A stretch of DNA of 64,000 bases, taken from positions 50,894,934 through 50,958,933 of the forward strand of contig CM046853.1 of NCBI GenBank assembly GCA_025617745.1. Direction: 5' to 3'. The position numbers and the translations under genes are program-made. Positions 1-51,100 of the stretch are shown here, one piece after another (positions within the stretch are counted from its first letter, which is position 1; each line of letters begins with the position of its first letter). This stretch comes from Heliocidaris erythrogramma (Eukaryota; Echinodermata; Echinoidea; Camarodonta; Echinometridae). The notes under the pieces are model-generated. The model had not been told where the DNA came from and did not search any database. It saw only the letters and a program-made list of their open reading frames with translations.

Positions 1-748
1 GTGCAACGAATCCGCCCTGTTTCTACTTTATTTACATACAAATGAAGTTAAAGTGTAGCTTGCTTATCATTAGTGGAATCAGTTTTTTATTTTATTTCTG
101 GAAATAAAGTAGTAAAATTATTTGTTTTCATGTCACATTTTTTCAGCAAAAATTGATGATGGACACCAACATTTATAGTCATTTTTTTCAAACAAGGGAT
201 CAGCATGTGTTTTGATTATTCACACACAGAAACATTATAATTATGTGTTCTATTTAAAAACCTCCAACATTGCTAATTGTTTGCTTTACACCGAGTATAC
301 ATGTTTATATACCCATCAGCTGTGAATTTCTGTGAAGATCCCAACTTCGTGGACAGACCCATATACATGACAATATATATAAAACATTTGGTGAAGAGAG
401 AGGGATTGACATCACATACTCATGTTCGACTTACTAATTTGGCTCAAAGTGATTAGATAGATGTTAGTTTCTTGCTATTTCTTAATTCAATGCAAAGAAA
501 TCTGACTTAAAGTTTGTCTTTTGGGTTTTTTTAATGCATGGGGAGGGGCTGGGGGTGCCTACCATATCTATACATGGCTGTAAGGTTTGAGATTCAAACT
601 CGATAGTATGTGCCATTTCAGTCTTAAATTACCGGTTGCATTGTGCAGACTGAATTGAACTACATGTAAACTAAACTGAACTGAACTGTTTGATAGTACA
701 AAGTAGTCTTTGTGGAAACATCTAAAGAAGTCTGTTATTTCCTTCCAG
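1..748 (+). other. Presumed ILF2 first intron (partial)
   Basis: AT-rich, non-coding. No ATG-containing exon with a donor that would supply the first two bases of the split codon at 749 could be identified, so the start exon is probably upstream of the window. Confidence 0.6.
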
Positions 749-37358
<36,610 letters not shown>

Positions 37359-37359
37359 G

Positions 37360-37365
37360 GTGAGT
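37360..37365 (+). promoter_or_regulatory. ILF2: Candidate 3' UTR splice donor one base past the stop
   Basis: TGAG|GTGAGT overlaps the stop codon region; the G of GT is at 37360. It fits the AG|GTRAGT consensus as well as the true donors of this gene. If used, the stop lies about one base from the junction, too close to trigger nonsense-mediated decay under the usual 50-55-nt rule. A matching 3' exon is not identified; one plausible acceptor is the TTTTCTTTCAG ending at 39599. It may also be chance. Confidence 0.45.
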
Positions 37366-40300
37366 GTCTGGTGAGAAATTGATTTTAATCTTCCTTTATG
37401 AAACATTTTCCTGCATTCTTCTACATTTTAAACAAAAACAAATTAATCAAGCTTCCATCAAAGCAAAAGATTAGATTGATTTTAATCTTTCTATGTCAAA
37501 CATTCTCCTGTATCTTTAAAAACAAGCGAACAAATCAAGCTACATAAATGCAATGAAGAAAAAACATTAAAAACTTACTATGTACTATATTGATATAATC
37601 AGACATGGGCATTATAAATAAAACAAATTTTTAACAAATTATTTTTTTAATCCACCTAGTTTTAAAATCCACACTGATTACTTTTTCAAATCAGTAGAGT
37701 AAGGAAACGTGAATCATATTAATTACAGCTTTTTCCTATATTTTTGTTATTAATTGCAAGATATCACGGTGAAATAAAAGTAAAGAAATTCGAACAGCAC
37801 AATAAAAACATTAACCAAAACCTGATGTTTTTTATGTCATGAATCATTATGCAATAGGTGCCTGAGACTAGTTTTGAAATATATCATGTAACATAAAAAA
37901 AGGTCTAAAAGTTGGTTCAGGGTACTTCCATAATGAAGAATAAATTGATAGATGATATTTTCTATGCTTTCTCTTAGCTGTACACTTTCAGCTGTCCAGA
38001 TTACTATAGTCATGTCAATAAGCGCACGATTAATTAGAAAAAGTTGGGCTTAAAACATATTTGTATGGCACTCTTTATCTCCCATTTTAATCCCTGTTGA
38101 TGTACTGCTTTGATTCATACCTTAATTTATATATTTCTTTCCATCCACGATCTTTCTGCATTTATACACATGTAGCTTACCCCCCCCCCCCCCCCCCCCC
38201 CCCCGTGAAATTGTACATTTTCAATTTTCCTAGGACATTGTAGTTTTGTCGTGTATGGTGGACATGGGCATTATACAAGAAGCCAATAATATTACATAGC
38301 ACGGAATTCCAGATTCATATCAGGATGAGAAAATCCAACCCTTATGATAACAGATATTGCCTGAGGTTGAAATATTCTATTGCATTTTTTTTTTCTCAAA
38401 CATGCGCTGAGATTATCCTCAAAGAGCTTCATATATGGTGTAAGATCATTTAGATTTACATGTATTATTTAATTTAATATAACATGTGTCCTGAACATGT
38501 GAAAAACAGATCCATATTTAGTACCATTTAATGAATCAATTAGTACAATTACCATTTCTTGTAGCTGCAAGCAATTTTGCAGATTACTCGAAATGACACA
38601 AAATCTTTATCGCTAAATATAGTTTGTGATTTGTAACACGATGATATGAATCTCTGGTATTTTTTTATCATTAAAAAACTTTGTTGGAAAAAACGCAAAA
38701 GTTGGGTAATTGAATGCTGTGACTTGAGGCAATACTAAAACCATTTGGATTCCATTGCTCGAACTTTAAAAGAAAATAAAAAGAATTTTTCATACACAAT
38801 ATGCTTCATTATGTAGCACTAGCGAAACCTATACACACAAATTAATCAACTCCTTGTGAAATTCTTTGCAGCAGGTGTTCCTATGAATAGAACAGGTGAA
38901 TTAGGGAATCATTTTACTTTTACTTGGAACATTTTTCCAAACTTTTCTTATAACTTAAATCTTGTGAGTTGAAATAGAGTACATGTACGTAGGATTGAAT
39001 GAGGATTAGAATCCAGGGGCTTACATGTTAGATGTACTACGCTCAGCCTGGACTAAAGTCTTCTATGAATATGCATTGATATACGTCGGATATCTTGTCT
39101 TTTGACATAAATTATGATTTATATCACATATTCCAGATAAAAATAGGAATTGTACATTTGAGGAAGAGAGAAGGATATGAGTGATGTGGATTCAAAGAAC
39201 CAAGAAACACATTATAGGAATTAATGTGATTTTATTTAGATCCAGTATCTACTACACGGTACATATACCCCAGAGCCTGGATATATTTCCCTTATCATAT
39301 AGAAAATTCCTTCTCAGAAAAATATTATTTCATATCCCAGATATTTCAAATAAATTTTTAGATTATTTTTATAAATCAAATTAAATGAATGGTACGGTTT
39401 CTGCAGTTGCACCATTATTTTTTTTATTTTTTTTTTTTTTTTTTTATCGTATTACATATTAATATCACTGCATCACAATAATAAAAATGGCCAACTTTCA
39501 TTAAGATTGAACCCTCATCCATCATGGGCAATTTCCAGCTTGCATTAAAAATGTCTTTTCTCTCTTCTTAAGTAATTCTATCTACTTGTTTTCTTTCAGA
39601 ATTGCAATGGCTGCAGGCATAGTCATCGGTATTGATTGCAAATTTATGACTCTTAAATCTGCCACATTCATACTTGTCCCCCCCCCCCCCTGATAATCAG
39701 CGGTGCTCATTAAGGAAGCTAGAGTGAGAACTGGACTCTGCTCAATAGCCCACGTTCAAACTACCGAAATCCACTGTATAGCTATATGGAATTGGAAAAC
39801 GTACAGCTGTACGATAAACAATCATGTTTTTTTTTTTAATCTGAATGTCGTATACATGTACATAAACATCTAGCAAAATGAATGTTAAAGCATTGTTTCG
39901 AACCAAAACTCGATTAAAGAATCGGCATCTCCTTGAAACGTGAAGGTCGAAAGCGGTATAACTGGTTGGAGCTAATTGTGTATGCGTGCTGAAATGACCA
40001 ATCTGCTATAATTTTGTGTGCTCCAGTGCTGCCCATGACGTACATGGATAACTGACCTGTAGTCTGTACAGGCTTTATGAGCAGCATGGGACGAATCATT
40101 TTTTTACCTCACCATTTTTTAGCCTGATCAGATATCCGCATTTTAACCTTCACTGCACATCACCGTCTTTTGCCTGAAGCCCTCTGCAGATGTATGTGCT
40201 ATTATACGACCTGATTTTGAAAGAAATTGCAGTGTCTTTTGATGTGATACTGAAAATACACATTATCTTCCTGAGTGATGTTCCTAATGGTCATGTGTGA

Positions 40301-43300
40301 TGAAATCGAAGCTGCCTGACATTGTAAGCCTTTCAGTCAGAGGAAATGCCCAATCAGCTCCATACCAAGGACAGTCTTGCAACGTTACCTCGCAATTACG
40401 ATTTGAATATTCCCCAACTTTCACATGTGTGAATTTTTTGCTTCTAAAGATACCACAAGTTTTTCCAAACTGGGATCACATTTGGGTCATATCATGAGTG
40501 GTAGGTTTAAAGTTGTCTCCCATTATGCATTTAATTGAAATTTGGGATATCTCTAGGAATATGTTATTTAAAAGGACAAATTCTTCACATATTCTTTCAT
40601 CAGATGTTTCTCTAATGAATGGAAATAAATGACACTTCATTATTAGAAATATTGATTCCCCCCCCCCCCCCCCGAAAAAAAAAAAGATAAAAAAGACAGA
40701 TAATGATTTTTGTTAGCTGTTACTTCTAGTTCAGAAAAGAAAAAAGCCGTCATTTTTGGTAAGCATTTTGAGACAGGCAGATATTCTTTAGAAATCAAGT
40801 GTGCTATCAATCTTTCATGCACAAAACTTTTAGAGACTAATATTCTGCCGATTTTGAGGAATTGTAGATGGCTGCCCCAATCTGCTAAATCATTCATTCC
40901 CATTGATAAATGAAAAACCAATTTGGACTGCATTATTCATAAGTACTCTCCTCAATATGAGGATATCAGTGCAAGTGAACACACATCCATTTGACATTCC
41001 AGATGGGAGGTAACCTTTTGCATCCTGCTATTCATCATCTAAGCACTGATTTACTTTAATACTACCGACGGTTGATTAGTGAAATTAGGCTTAGAGTCCT
41101 ATTTTTATTATCATTTCCGAAAGGGCAGTCCTCCTTGGTAGTGGCATGCACTTTGTTATATTCGGAAGGGTCTCTTGGATGCAGGCATCCACTTACATAA
41201 AATGATGCTTGGCCTCTAGCTAACTTCAGATGCATATTGAATTTTTAGCATGCTGCATTACGGATGCATTGTGTCTTAAGTTCACTCCATACAATATGTT
41301 GTAATTTCCACTGGAATAGATTTGATTTGTAATGTGCCAAAAATTGGGCTTTTCAATATTTTTCAAAATTTTTAATAGACAAGGAACATATTTCGTCGGT
41401 GGTTTCCAAAATTCGTAAATGTATTGTTTAAATGTATGCACGTATGTAGGTTGCGAGATCAGTGATAATTCATTTGTAATTGTACAGAAATACCTTGGAT
41501 ATCATGAATAAATGGAGAGATTGAAATTGTATACAGCTGCAGTAGAAAGACATGCTCAGAATAAATAAAATGAGATGGAGACAAAAAATTAAACAGATGT
41601 GAACAAAGAATGAGTACAGGTGGTAAAGGGATTGATAATCTGACAAGATGGATCAGTTGGTTTTAAAAGAAAAAGAACACTTGAGATAGTGTCAAATATG
41701 CCCTTGGAAAAGTAACCTTGTATCTATAGAATAAGAGGAAAAGTATGCAAGACTAGCGACTGACAGAGGTCTGAGGGCAAACTCTAATATTTAGAATGTC
41801 CCCCACATCATAACCTGTTATTCCATTCATACCAAACAAAAAGAAAATCCAGTAACCCGAATAGCAAAGATTCGGTATGTTTAGAGTCAGTTTGGAGTTG
41901 GTTTCGTAGTTTGACTTCAGTGTAAGAGCTGTATGACTCCAGTGCTGTGTTTGATAGTATCTTTAGAATTAGTTTGTACATGTAGCTCACATGTATGGCA
42001 TCAACTACGTCAGAAAATGTTCTGTATATCTACAGCTTAGTATCTTATTGTGCAAATTTGGAACAGTGCTTAGAAATAAAGAACTCAAACCTGCTGTCAA
42101 TATTTGGAATATTGCAGCAATCATACATTTTATTTGAGGGCTGTTCTCTGTAGAGTGAAACAAACGCTCACGCACGTGACCTTCTAGTTTTGCCTCATTG
42201 TCAGAAAATCAGATTACTGTACATATTTTTGATCTTCATTAGAATGGCGTTTAGATTATCAAAAAAATGACGTTTGTTTATCAAAACTTAGACTGCACGG
42301 TCAAGTGCTGATTTCTAGATTGAAGTCCGAATCATGCTTATATTCTTGTATATGTTATTAATATATACTTTTTGCTGTATTTCATATTCTTTAATTGCAA
42401 TACCTGCTACAGACAATCAATTACTTACATGTAGATTCTATTTCTTAATCTTGTTTATCACTAAGAGAGAGCTAGAGATGTCATGAACAAGTAATATCTA
42501 TGATTTATGATATCCTTTTTATACCCCTTTATAAGGTCAATATCTCATGTTTTGTAAAGAGATCAAAGATTCAGTTATGATAGTTTGTGTCTCCAAGCAC
42601 CCAGTATTAACGACACCGGTAAATGCTGGTGTTTCGCAGCTATTGATTTGGAGGTGAGATTCAGTATCTCATAAACTTTTGAAAATGAAAGGAATTTTAC
42701 ATATCTAATTCAAAAGTTTACTTCAGGCTGAAGCACTGTTATCCCCTCACTTTGGTGATTTTTTGGCTCTTGTAGAAATTTGTAAGGAAAATTCTTGTCT
42801 GTAAGTGATTGATTGCTAATTTGATTAATTTTGAATACACAGCTGTAAAATTAAGTGTACACTGGAAGATTAGATAATGGCCGAAAATCGATAAATGTAT
42901 ACAAATCGTGCATTAAGAAGCATTGCCAATTTATTCATGGAAATTCATGTCAAGAGAGATAATGGATTGTGCCGAGGGCACTTGCACAGGAGAGGCAACA
43001 CTTGAAACAATCTAGACCACATAATTATTCATAAATGTGCAACAACTGCACAGTCCTTCTTATGGTTCTATCGGAAACTGTTTATGTCCTTTCTCTTGAA
43101 AGTACCGCAAGTATTCTTTGATATTTCCTAAGTTAGCAAAGTAGACCAAAATATATACCAATTTAATGGATGATAATTGAATTTGCTAGACATAAATATC
43201 AAACACACTTTATTCATTATGAAAGCCGTAAATCCTAAATTCAATTGTATTCCCCCACTCTTTTAACATAGATTCATATGGAAATGATATATAGCCTTGA

Positions 43301-43370
43301 AGACTCAGGTTCTCTTGAATGTGTGAATCATTGACAATTTCATTTCCAGGAGAAATATTTCATTCACTTA
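37366..43370 (+). other. Region downstream of the ILF2 stop, no gene recognised
   Basis: AT-rich. Includes poly-C runs at 38180-38204, about 39679-39691 and about 40658-40672, and a T-rich tract at 39417-39445. A plausible acceptor (TTTTCTTTCAG, ending 39599) could start a 3' UTR exon. No protein homology in any open frame. Confidence 0.6.
37617..37806 (+). terminator. ILF2: Candidate poly(A) signals for an unspliced ILF2 3' UTR
   Basis: AATAAA occurs at 37617-37622, 37773-37778 and 37801-37806, within about 450 bases of the stop. If the donor at 37360 is not used, one of these would end the mRNA. The region is AT-rich, so chance matches are expected. Confidence 0.35.
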
Positions 43371-43861
43371 AGGTGGGTTTTCACTAGGCATGCAAAAAAT
43401 TTGTGAAGGATGAGAATGTAAAAAAAAAGGCAAAGTCCAACATTGGTATTTTAGGCTCCAAAAGTTCACCAAACATGCAAGGGGGTTCGGAAGCATCTTC
43501 TATTGTTTGCAGGAGTCGTTTTAATTTGGCATGAATTTCAAAATAGTTTGAAAATTCTTACACTCTGCACGGAATCGCCCAACTGTGACTAGACAGCGAA
43601 CTATTCTAAAAGAGACCAATCAACTCATGTTCGCATTTTAGTTGCATGTTCTCTGTGTATGGGCACTGGCCACAGTTCGGCAACGGTACACGCGACATTC
43701 ACACAGTGTACATTGTGAGAACTATGCACAAATCGTGCAAGAATTGTTCACGGCTCCATTGTCGCGACACAGAGAAAAACTTCTCCTAATGTTGGCCTTT
43801 ACCACGTTTTCAACATTCTCATCCTTCATGAATCATTCGTGTGCCCCGTGAAAACCCACCC
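43371..43861. mobile_element. TIR element, GGTGGGTTTTCAC ends
   Basis: Left GGTGGGTTTTCACTAGGCAT with GAAGGATGAGAATGT further in; right ACATTCTCATCCTTC and CCGTGAAAACCCACC. About 490 bp; TTAA lies at the left junction. The open frame 43642-43851 is inside it. Confidence 0.85.
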
Positions 43862-46800
43862 TTACCGTTTTGTGTTCTTATATTCCTTTTATGCTGCATG
43901 TTAATTTTAGATCGCTTCTGAAGTGCCTTTTAAAGACTGGGTTGCATTGTTAAAAACTTCACCCCAAATTTAAACTTCTTCTGAAGCACCGTAAATTAGA
44001 TTGGCCTGAGAAGTTTTATGCCTCACTTTCGACCATCTAAGTTGCTTGTGAGACCGATGCAGTTGCCACGTGATTAAGCTCTAAGCATAGGATATCACTA
44101 CCCACATTGGTGAAAGGATGGAAGTAGTAAATGATTTCTGGTTTACAAGTTTACTATATCTAGAGTTCCCTAAACACACTGATGTTGAGGTGCCTTTGAA
44201 GTGGACCTGAAACACCCCCAAGAGCACCCTAAATCTCTTTGAACCTTAAGAAGTGCCCTAACTCCTAGGATAAAAGGGGTATTGGTTGTCTAGCAGCTTG
44301 CAACACTTTGTATTCTGCTCTATTCCATTTCAGTTATTAAGTAACACTATGCACAATGTACATTTTCTACTTGCATGAGTTGATATAATTTTATCCGATT
44401 TGCATGATATTGATAAGATGCTCATGGCTTATGGCAGTAATCCCATGTTTGCTAAATCCAGAAAGGGAAATTCCCAAAGGGATGTTGATTACAAACAGTC
44501 CGGTGGAGAAAAGAGGTGCCTCTGGGAATTAAATTCCAGTATGCTCTCAATGGGATAAGTGACGTTAAAGGCAATGTATACCTTTCGCAGGCTTAGAAAA
44601 TGACCGCATCTAAATATATAAAGTTACAAAATGAAAATTCAGATATTAAAAGTAGTTCCCGCAGAATAGACAGGCTGGAAACTGGCTATCTGTGCGATTG
44701 CATGTACATTAACTTTTAGGTTTAAATTGAAAGTGATGATCTATCAAGAACGTTATAAAGTACCCATGCCCCGACTCTATGCATGGGGGATTGTTTTTGC
44801 TTTTACTATATAGTAAAAGCAGTTATCAACTGTGTGAGCCTGTGGTAGATCACACCACATCCGTTGTAACCTGCTGGTTTGATTTCTTCATTTTACAATG
44901 TTTACAATGACAGGACATCTACAAAAGTAATGTTTTACACATGTTAGGATAGTTTGCTGATGCATGCCAAATTTCATGGTTTCAATTGTTTGCAAAAGGG
45001 ATGCCAAACATATAATGTTGTACAGGTATCAAGCATCTCACAACTAGACAGTTTTTAAAAATGGCTTGTCACAAATAAAGTGTCAAAGTAGAAATAGAAG
45101 TTATAGATTACTGCACAAAGACCTTGTAATCTAAATCTTGTTGAGGTATACATGTATTTACTTTACTTTGATGGTACATGTATCAGAGTAGCTGCAGGCC
45201 AGGGTATGAAGATAACCTTCCAGTAAAATGAACATTAAATGGTAGTAAACATTTGGTTAAACCCATTTTCCATGGTCTCAGCATAGAATAACAAAAATCT
45301 TTAAAGTAGACCTGTCCTTTTAGATATAAAACAATTTTTGTTGTTTATCATTATTGAAGGCAGTTGATGAGAAAGGAATAAGTGAAACAGAAAAAAAAAA
45401 CAAGCAAGCAAGCATATAAAAGTGTATTGCAGCTTCATGTTGCTTTGGGTGAAACTAATGTGAAATAAGGCTTAAAAGTAATCTCAAGTCCTTTTTGCTG
45501 GTAAAAAATGAAATTCACCCAGAAATCCCACAGTACATGCATTTAATGTGAAAAATAAAATTCAGAAATATTTGACAAGAAATCATTTTGATAAAAAACG
45601 TAAGAAAAAGCTGAGATACATATGTATGCAAATATAGATAGAAATATGGATCTGCCAGTTTTACAGTTTTACAGTTCTTTTGTGCATATTGGTACTTTTC
45701 TTGTTAGTGCAAATTAATATTTGTCTTTAAAAAAAAAGATGTGTCATTACAAATATAACCTCATGATGTTTCTTGTGAGAAATCAAGATGTTGTTTATCA
45801 TGAAACTTAATGCCTTGGACAGTCTCTAAGAATGCATTACCTAGCAAATGTATAGCAAAATGAAATGCGCAGATTATGAATTAAGCCTGTAGAGTTAAGC
45901 CTATTTCTCAGAAGTGCCATTATCAGGTTTACCTGATATCGAATGTCTCTTGAAGGCTTTTAGACTCTTTTGAACAGGGCATAGACAATCTGAAGAAACA
46001 TGTAGCTAAAAAAGGCATGAGATTTAGTAAGAAAATGCATTTAGTAATTAAAGAAAAGGAAAAATAAATGCCCCGAAACATTAAAATCAGTCAACGTTTA
46101 CCTTGGATAATGGGAGGTTTGAAAATGTGTAGTACAGGATTGTGATTTCATGAACAAATTAAGTAGCAAATGGATAGTACCTAGAATATATTTTTGTCTT
46201 TGTCTTTGTTTGCATTGTAGATGTACAGATTATAGATTCTAGATTACATTGCATTGTTATTTTGAAATATGTCAAAAACAATTGCTTGATTAACTACGTT
46301 CACTCTAGATACATTTTGCATGCTATATATAACTTAAGTCACATTCAGATTCTTATTCATTTTCCACATAAACAATGCTTGGGCGATTTGGCACCGATTT
46401 ATTGTTATCTTCGTTATCAGACACATGTGACCAGCCTTTAACTCTAACTGTACATATACCGGTATATCTTGGAAAAAAAAAAAAAGCTTGGAACAAATGA
46501 TGGCGGCGCATACGTCGGATCACCCCTTGGGTTGCCAAATGAAACATTTTGAGGTCATTAACAGTGTACTGAAAAAAAGTCACATGAAATAGTATTAACA
46601 GCGAGATATTTCTAGTTGCCACCCGGGCAACAGATGCAGAACCTTCAGGTTGCCTGCAGGGATTGTGGTCAGTGGCACCTGGGCACTGCTTCACCGTATT
46701 TCAAGCCCTGTATTTTTGTTACAAAACTACAATGAAAATATCCTATTCTTCATGAAAAGGAGTAATTTTCAGTCTTTGATACAGTTGCTATTCTAGAGAG

Positions 46801-47844
46801 GAATCAGCCACGTAATTTCAGTCATTTTCTAAATCAATCAAAGTATTTTTTATCCGTAAATTGTGCTGTGTGGATCATTTATTGATCTTGATAGGTTGAG
46901 CTATTTTAAAATGTTAGTATGTCATCAAGTGGACCGTCTGCTCTTGAATGCTCTCTAATTTGTGTCTGACCATTTTCACTTTCACACCAATGTAATTTCA
47001 ACTAACTCGCTCTCGAAAACTACTTTCAGTTTGGGCAAATTATGTGACTTATTTTTAATCAGTGACCTTATCAATCAGTCAAATGTTGCTTTGATTGGAT
47101 TCTGTGTTTTTCCATTTTATATGTGGTAGAAAAATTCTACATGAACATGTCAAAATATGATTGTAGATGTTTTTTAAACGTCCTGCAAGCAGTATGTGAA
47201 CTGACCAGGGGGAAGAAGCACTCATCAAGTATGCCCAGATGGTCTGGTTGGGTGAGGGCAGGTTATTGACTGATTCTAGGACTGAATTAATGGAGTACTC
47301 CAACACTTGTGTGTCTCAATGCACCTCAAGGAAGGTGGTCACTGTACACATACATGTGTAATTGTTTTATAAAATCTTCTCTCTCTCTCTCTCTCTTCTG
47401 TTCTCCATCTCTATCTCTTTCTCTTTCACTCTTCTTTTTGCCTCTCTGTCACTCTCCCTCTTTCTTTCTCTCCCTTTTATTGTTACTGTTGCTTTCCCAC
47501 TTTGTGTCTGTATATAATAATCTCCTGTGGAACTCTTTCGATTGTATTCCTTCCCATTTTGCATACATACCTGCTAGCTCACCATGGGATGGCCAAGTTT
47601 ATTTATACATTATTTTAACCTGGGGCTATTTTGATGGGATTCATGAATTACAATCATCACTACCAATCATATTTGTTTGCCTGAAAGGAAACGGTTCTCC
47701 ATAAAGGAAATGAGATGGATAATTATGTGACACTATTTCTTTAATATTGATTCTGCCAGTCATGTAGTCAAAGGAGGTGCTTGCTTGCCTTGAACAAGTA
47801 GGTACTCTGGAAGGATATGCCTTCCTACTTTTTCAGTGACAGTC
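43862..47844 (+). other. No gene recognised
   Basis: AT-rich. GTTAAAGGCAATGTATACC at about 44566 looks like the left end of a TTAA-type element whose right end I could not find. A CT microsatellite lies at about 47376-47396. Open frames here are short or simple-sequence. Confidence 0.6.
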
Positions 47845-48157
47845 GTGCAAACCTTATGCCCTTGTTGGCTAACTCGCCAAATATTAATTATATTTGCGAA
47901 ACAAATGGGGAAAAAAGAGGATAATAATTATCCTTTCTTTGAATTATCCTTTCCACATATTGCATTCAAAATTCAAATGTCATTCAAACGATTTGATTTT
48001 GGTGCAAACCTTATGCCCTTGTTGGCTAACTCGCCAAATATTAATTATGTTTGCGAAACAAATGGGGAAAAAGAGGATAATAATTATCCTTTCTTTGAAT
48101 TATCCTTTCCCCATATTGCATTCAAAATTCAAATGTCATTCAAACGATTTAATTTTG
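47845..48157 (+). repeat. Two-copy tandem repeat, 157 bp
   Basis: GTGCAAACCTTATGCCCTTG through CATTCAAACGATTT is repeated at 48002 with only a few changes, including one A lost in a homopolymer. The two-copy open frame (47836-48189) arises from the duplication and resembles no protein I know. Confidence 0.95.
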
Positions 48158-51100
48158 GTCAAAAATCATTTAAATTAGAAACAAAATAAGATATTATTTT
48201 CATTAAAAATTAACATGAATTTTTCCGCTTACTAATCATCGATCATATTTCTGGAAACTTTCAGGGACGATTTCTCTTACATATTAAATTGATAAACAAT
48301 TCAAGAACTTTTAACATCAATTTCAAAATGCTCAGTTGTAACTTTTAATGCAAGAATCATTACATATACATGTACATCAAAAATAACTAAACAGTTTAAT
48401 GCTTGCATGTGAATGGCAGCATCTTCTGTCTTAAGCACAGTATACGATTGACTGCCATCCAATGTGGGAAATTAATCACAATAGCAATGTAACAATATGA
48501 ATACTAAACATAGGATTTTGGTGCGTTTTAAGCCTTATACCCGGAATAAGGTCAAAATCAGCTTCAAATGATAGACAATGGTAGGACTGCTCTAACATCA
48601 CTCCGACTCAGAGAGGATTTGGCCTTTCCTCTGACTAGTAAGCTCGCAATAGGCTGTATTTTCACGTTTACTATCTACATGTTCTGACTATTCAGAACCT
48701 CAATCTAATATATTTCATGTTTTTAAATGTTTATATCAAATGCTATTACATTTTCTGCTGAAATCTGATCGCAGGCTGATCATATAGTGTGAGGTAGGCT
48801 TTACAGTCATGAAGTACAGGCAGGGAATGTCTCTACATGATCATGTGACATCTGCTCAATTTACCCTGGATTTCAGCGCAACATTGTGTAATATATCATG
48901 CTGTTAATGCAGGAAAGAGAATGCCACATAATGTTTGAGATTTTAATGCTACACACTCCTTAGTCCTTCCCCTTTTCACTGCTGAGGGGGTCAGGCGAGT
49001 TCATGACATGAAGGCTCCATCATGAATGATTACCTCCTACATTTCTCACCGCCGTCCCCCGAACATAGTCACAGGTAAATGTGCCTCGTGCGCACACAAT
49101 GGGGTATATCTGGTGCGAGGCATCACTCGGCAGTAAAGGATTCAATCATTGGGCAGGATGACAGCAACGACGTTGGTGTGCGATCAGCGGCTCATCGGCT
49201 CCTCCTCAATTTCCAATTACAGATTCATTAGAAGAAAATTGCTTTGATTTCCTTTCATCAGCCATTTCATCATGCCAATTTACTGAGGAATCTGAATCCC
49301 AAAACCAGACTCTTTTCCCTATTGTTGTCTGGTCTGAGATGCGTGTACGTCAGTGGTGCCCCAGTCAAGCATTATGGTTTTCTCTTTGGAAAAAAAAAAG
49401 AATTGTACATTTTTCTTCTCGCTTGTAAAGAAACAATTCTAGCCTCTGATTGCTTGCAGATTATATTGAATACATAATCTCATATTGTAAGAGCATGAAC
49501 CAAAAAAATATACACCACAGAATATCTCCAGAACACCTATATTGTAATAGCCAAGTGCATGATTAAGTTTTACAGTGTTCTCTCAGCATCTAATGTAATA
49601 GGACTGATAAAAGGCAATGATTATTTTTGAGCTATCTCATCTATTTCCACTTTGGCAAATCATCATAGTTGCAGTTTAGCATGAGAAGGGTTGCTGTTGG
49701 AATGCTTATTGGCTTTAAAGTGACGGTAAATTGAAGCTCCTAATGGCGCCATCTTTCAACAGGATTTGAAAAGTGTCTGTGCCTCTAATTTTCCCATCAT
49801 GCCCCATTCTAGCTTGTAGAAGCTTAGAATGTATCTGTAGGCAATTTTCCACATGTGCAACATCAAAAATAATAATTTAAAATATAAAATGTGCCTATTT
49901 TCCAAACAGCTGTTAGTCAAAATTCAAAATAAAATGCAATTAATTTTCAAATTATAATCTCAATTTAGCAGTTACTGTAAGGTGGCACTGTTCAAGTTTT
50001 GCCAGTTTAATGCCATTTTAAAGTATAGCTTTAGATGTTTTCATCTGGTATGCAACTATGAACAAGAGTGAAAAATTAAGTTACATTTTAGCTGGTCCCA
50101 CTAATCTCAAAATACATAAGGATCGTATTTGTTAAGTAATCAGCAATTCATAATATCTTTGAAATAGTTCCTCTTATCGTAAGGAAAGTACTCCAGAATG
50201 AGTATAACATGAAGATGGGTTGAAGACCGCCAATTTTTTTTTTTGTAGACAGACAATTCATTAGTGAAATAGCATTTAATGTGCTGTCAAATGAAAGAGC
50301 ATCAATATTCTTAATAACTGGCAAATAAATTGGTCTCCTAGAGCAAGTCGAACCAATGCAATCAATTTGAAACCCTTTTTCTGTACGGCATATGCATCAT
50401 TAGCGCAACTCAAAGTGTTTGTTAGCCTTAGAGATATTTTGAATATTTTCGACCATTTTGTCAGGCTGCTCACGATAAAGCTACGTAATCTTGTAGAAAC
50501 CCAATACAAAACTGCCTAAAGAGCTTGACATTCAAGGAGAGAAGAACTAGCAATATGGCGAGTTTTTACAGTCTCTGAAGTGACTGTCGGAGGTTTTGTT
50601 TCGTCACAACGGTGACACCTAAATTGATTTGCTGAGGAGATGTCTCAGGACACTTGAAGCAAAAAGAGTGGGCTCTGTGATTGTTATCATGGGATTGGGA
50701 ATTCTGAAATGCGGCTACCTTTTTCTATCTCCATCCCTTCCCTTTCTTGGCTCCACAGTGGGGAGTAATCTCAGAGGAATTAGCTGACACATTGATGTCC
50801 CTTAAAACAGTTTTATATGCCCACCATTTTTCCACTTTGGAAGTTCAATATCTTGGCACGTTGGCTAATGCATTTTGGATGATGAACAGCATCGAACGGG
50901 AGGAGTTGGATGGAATGGGGTTAAAGGGTTAAGTATGATCGTGGTTGTATGCTACCTGTCAAGACCACTCAAAAGTTGTTACTAAGTGAAAGGATTATAA
51001 TGTTATATCAAGCCTGATCTAGTAAATCCCTGTGGACGCGTCAATGGAATCCCACTGCATGCACATGAAGATTAGAGGTGAGATACGTCACTCAAATACC

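Noticed and set aside
47836-48189. 117-residue repeat-containing protein
   Set aside because: Caused by a recent 157-bp tandem duplication whose period is not a multiple of three; a second frame is equally open.
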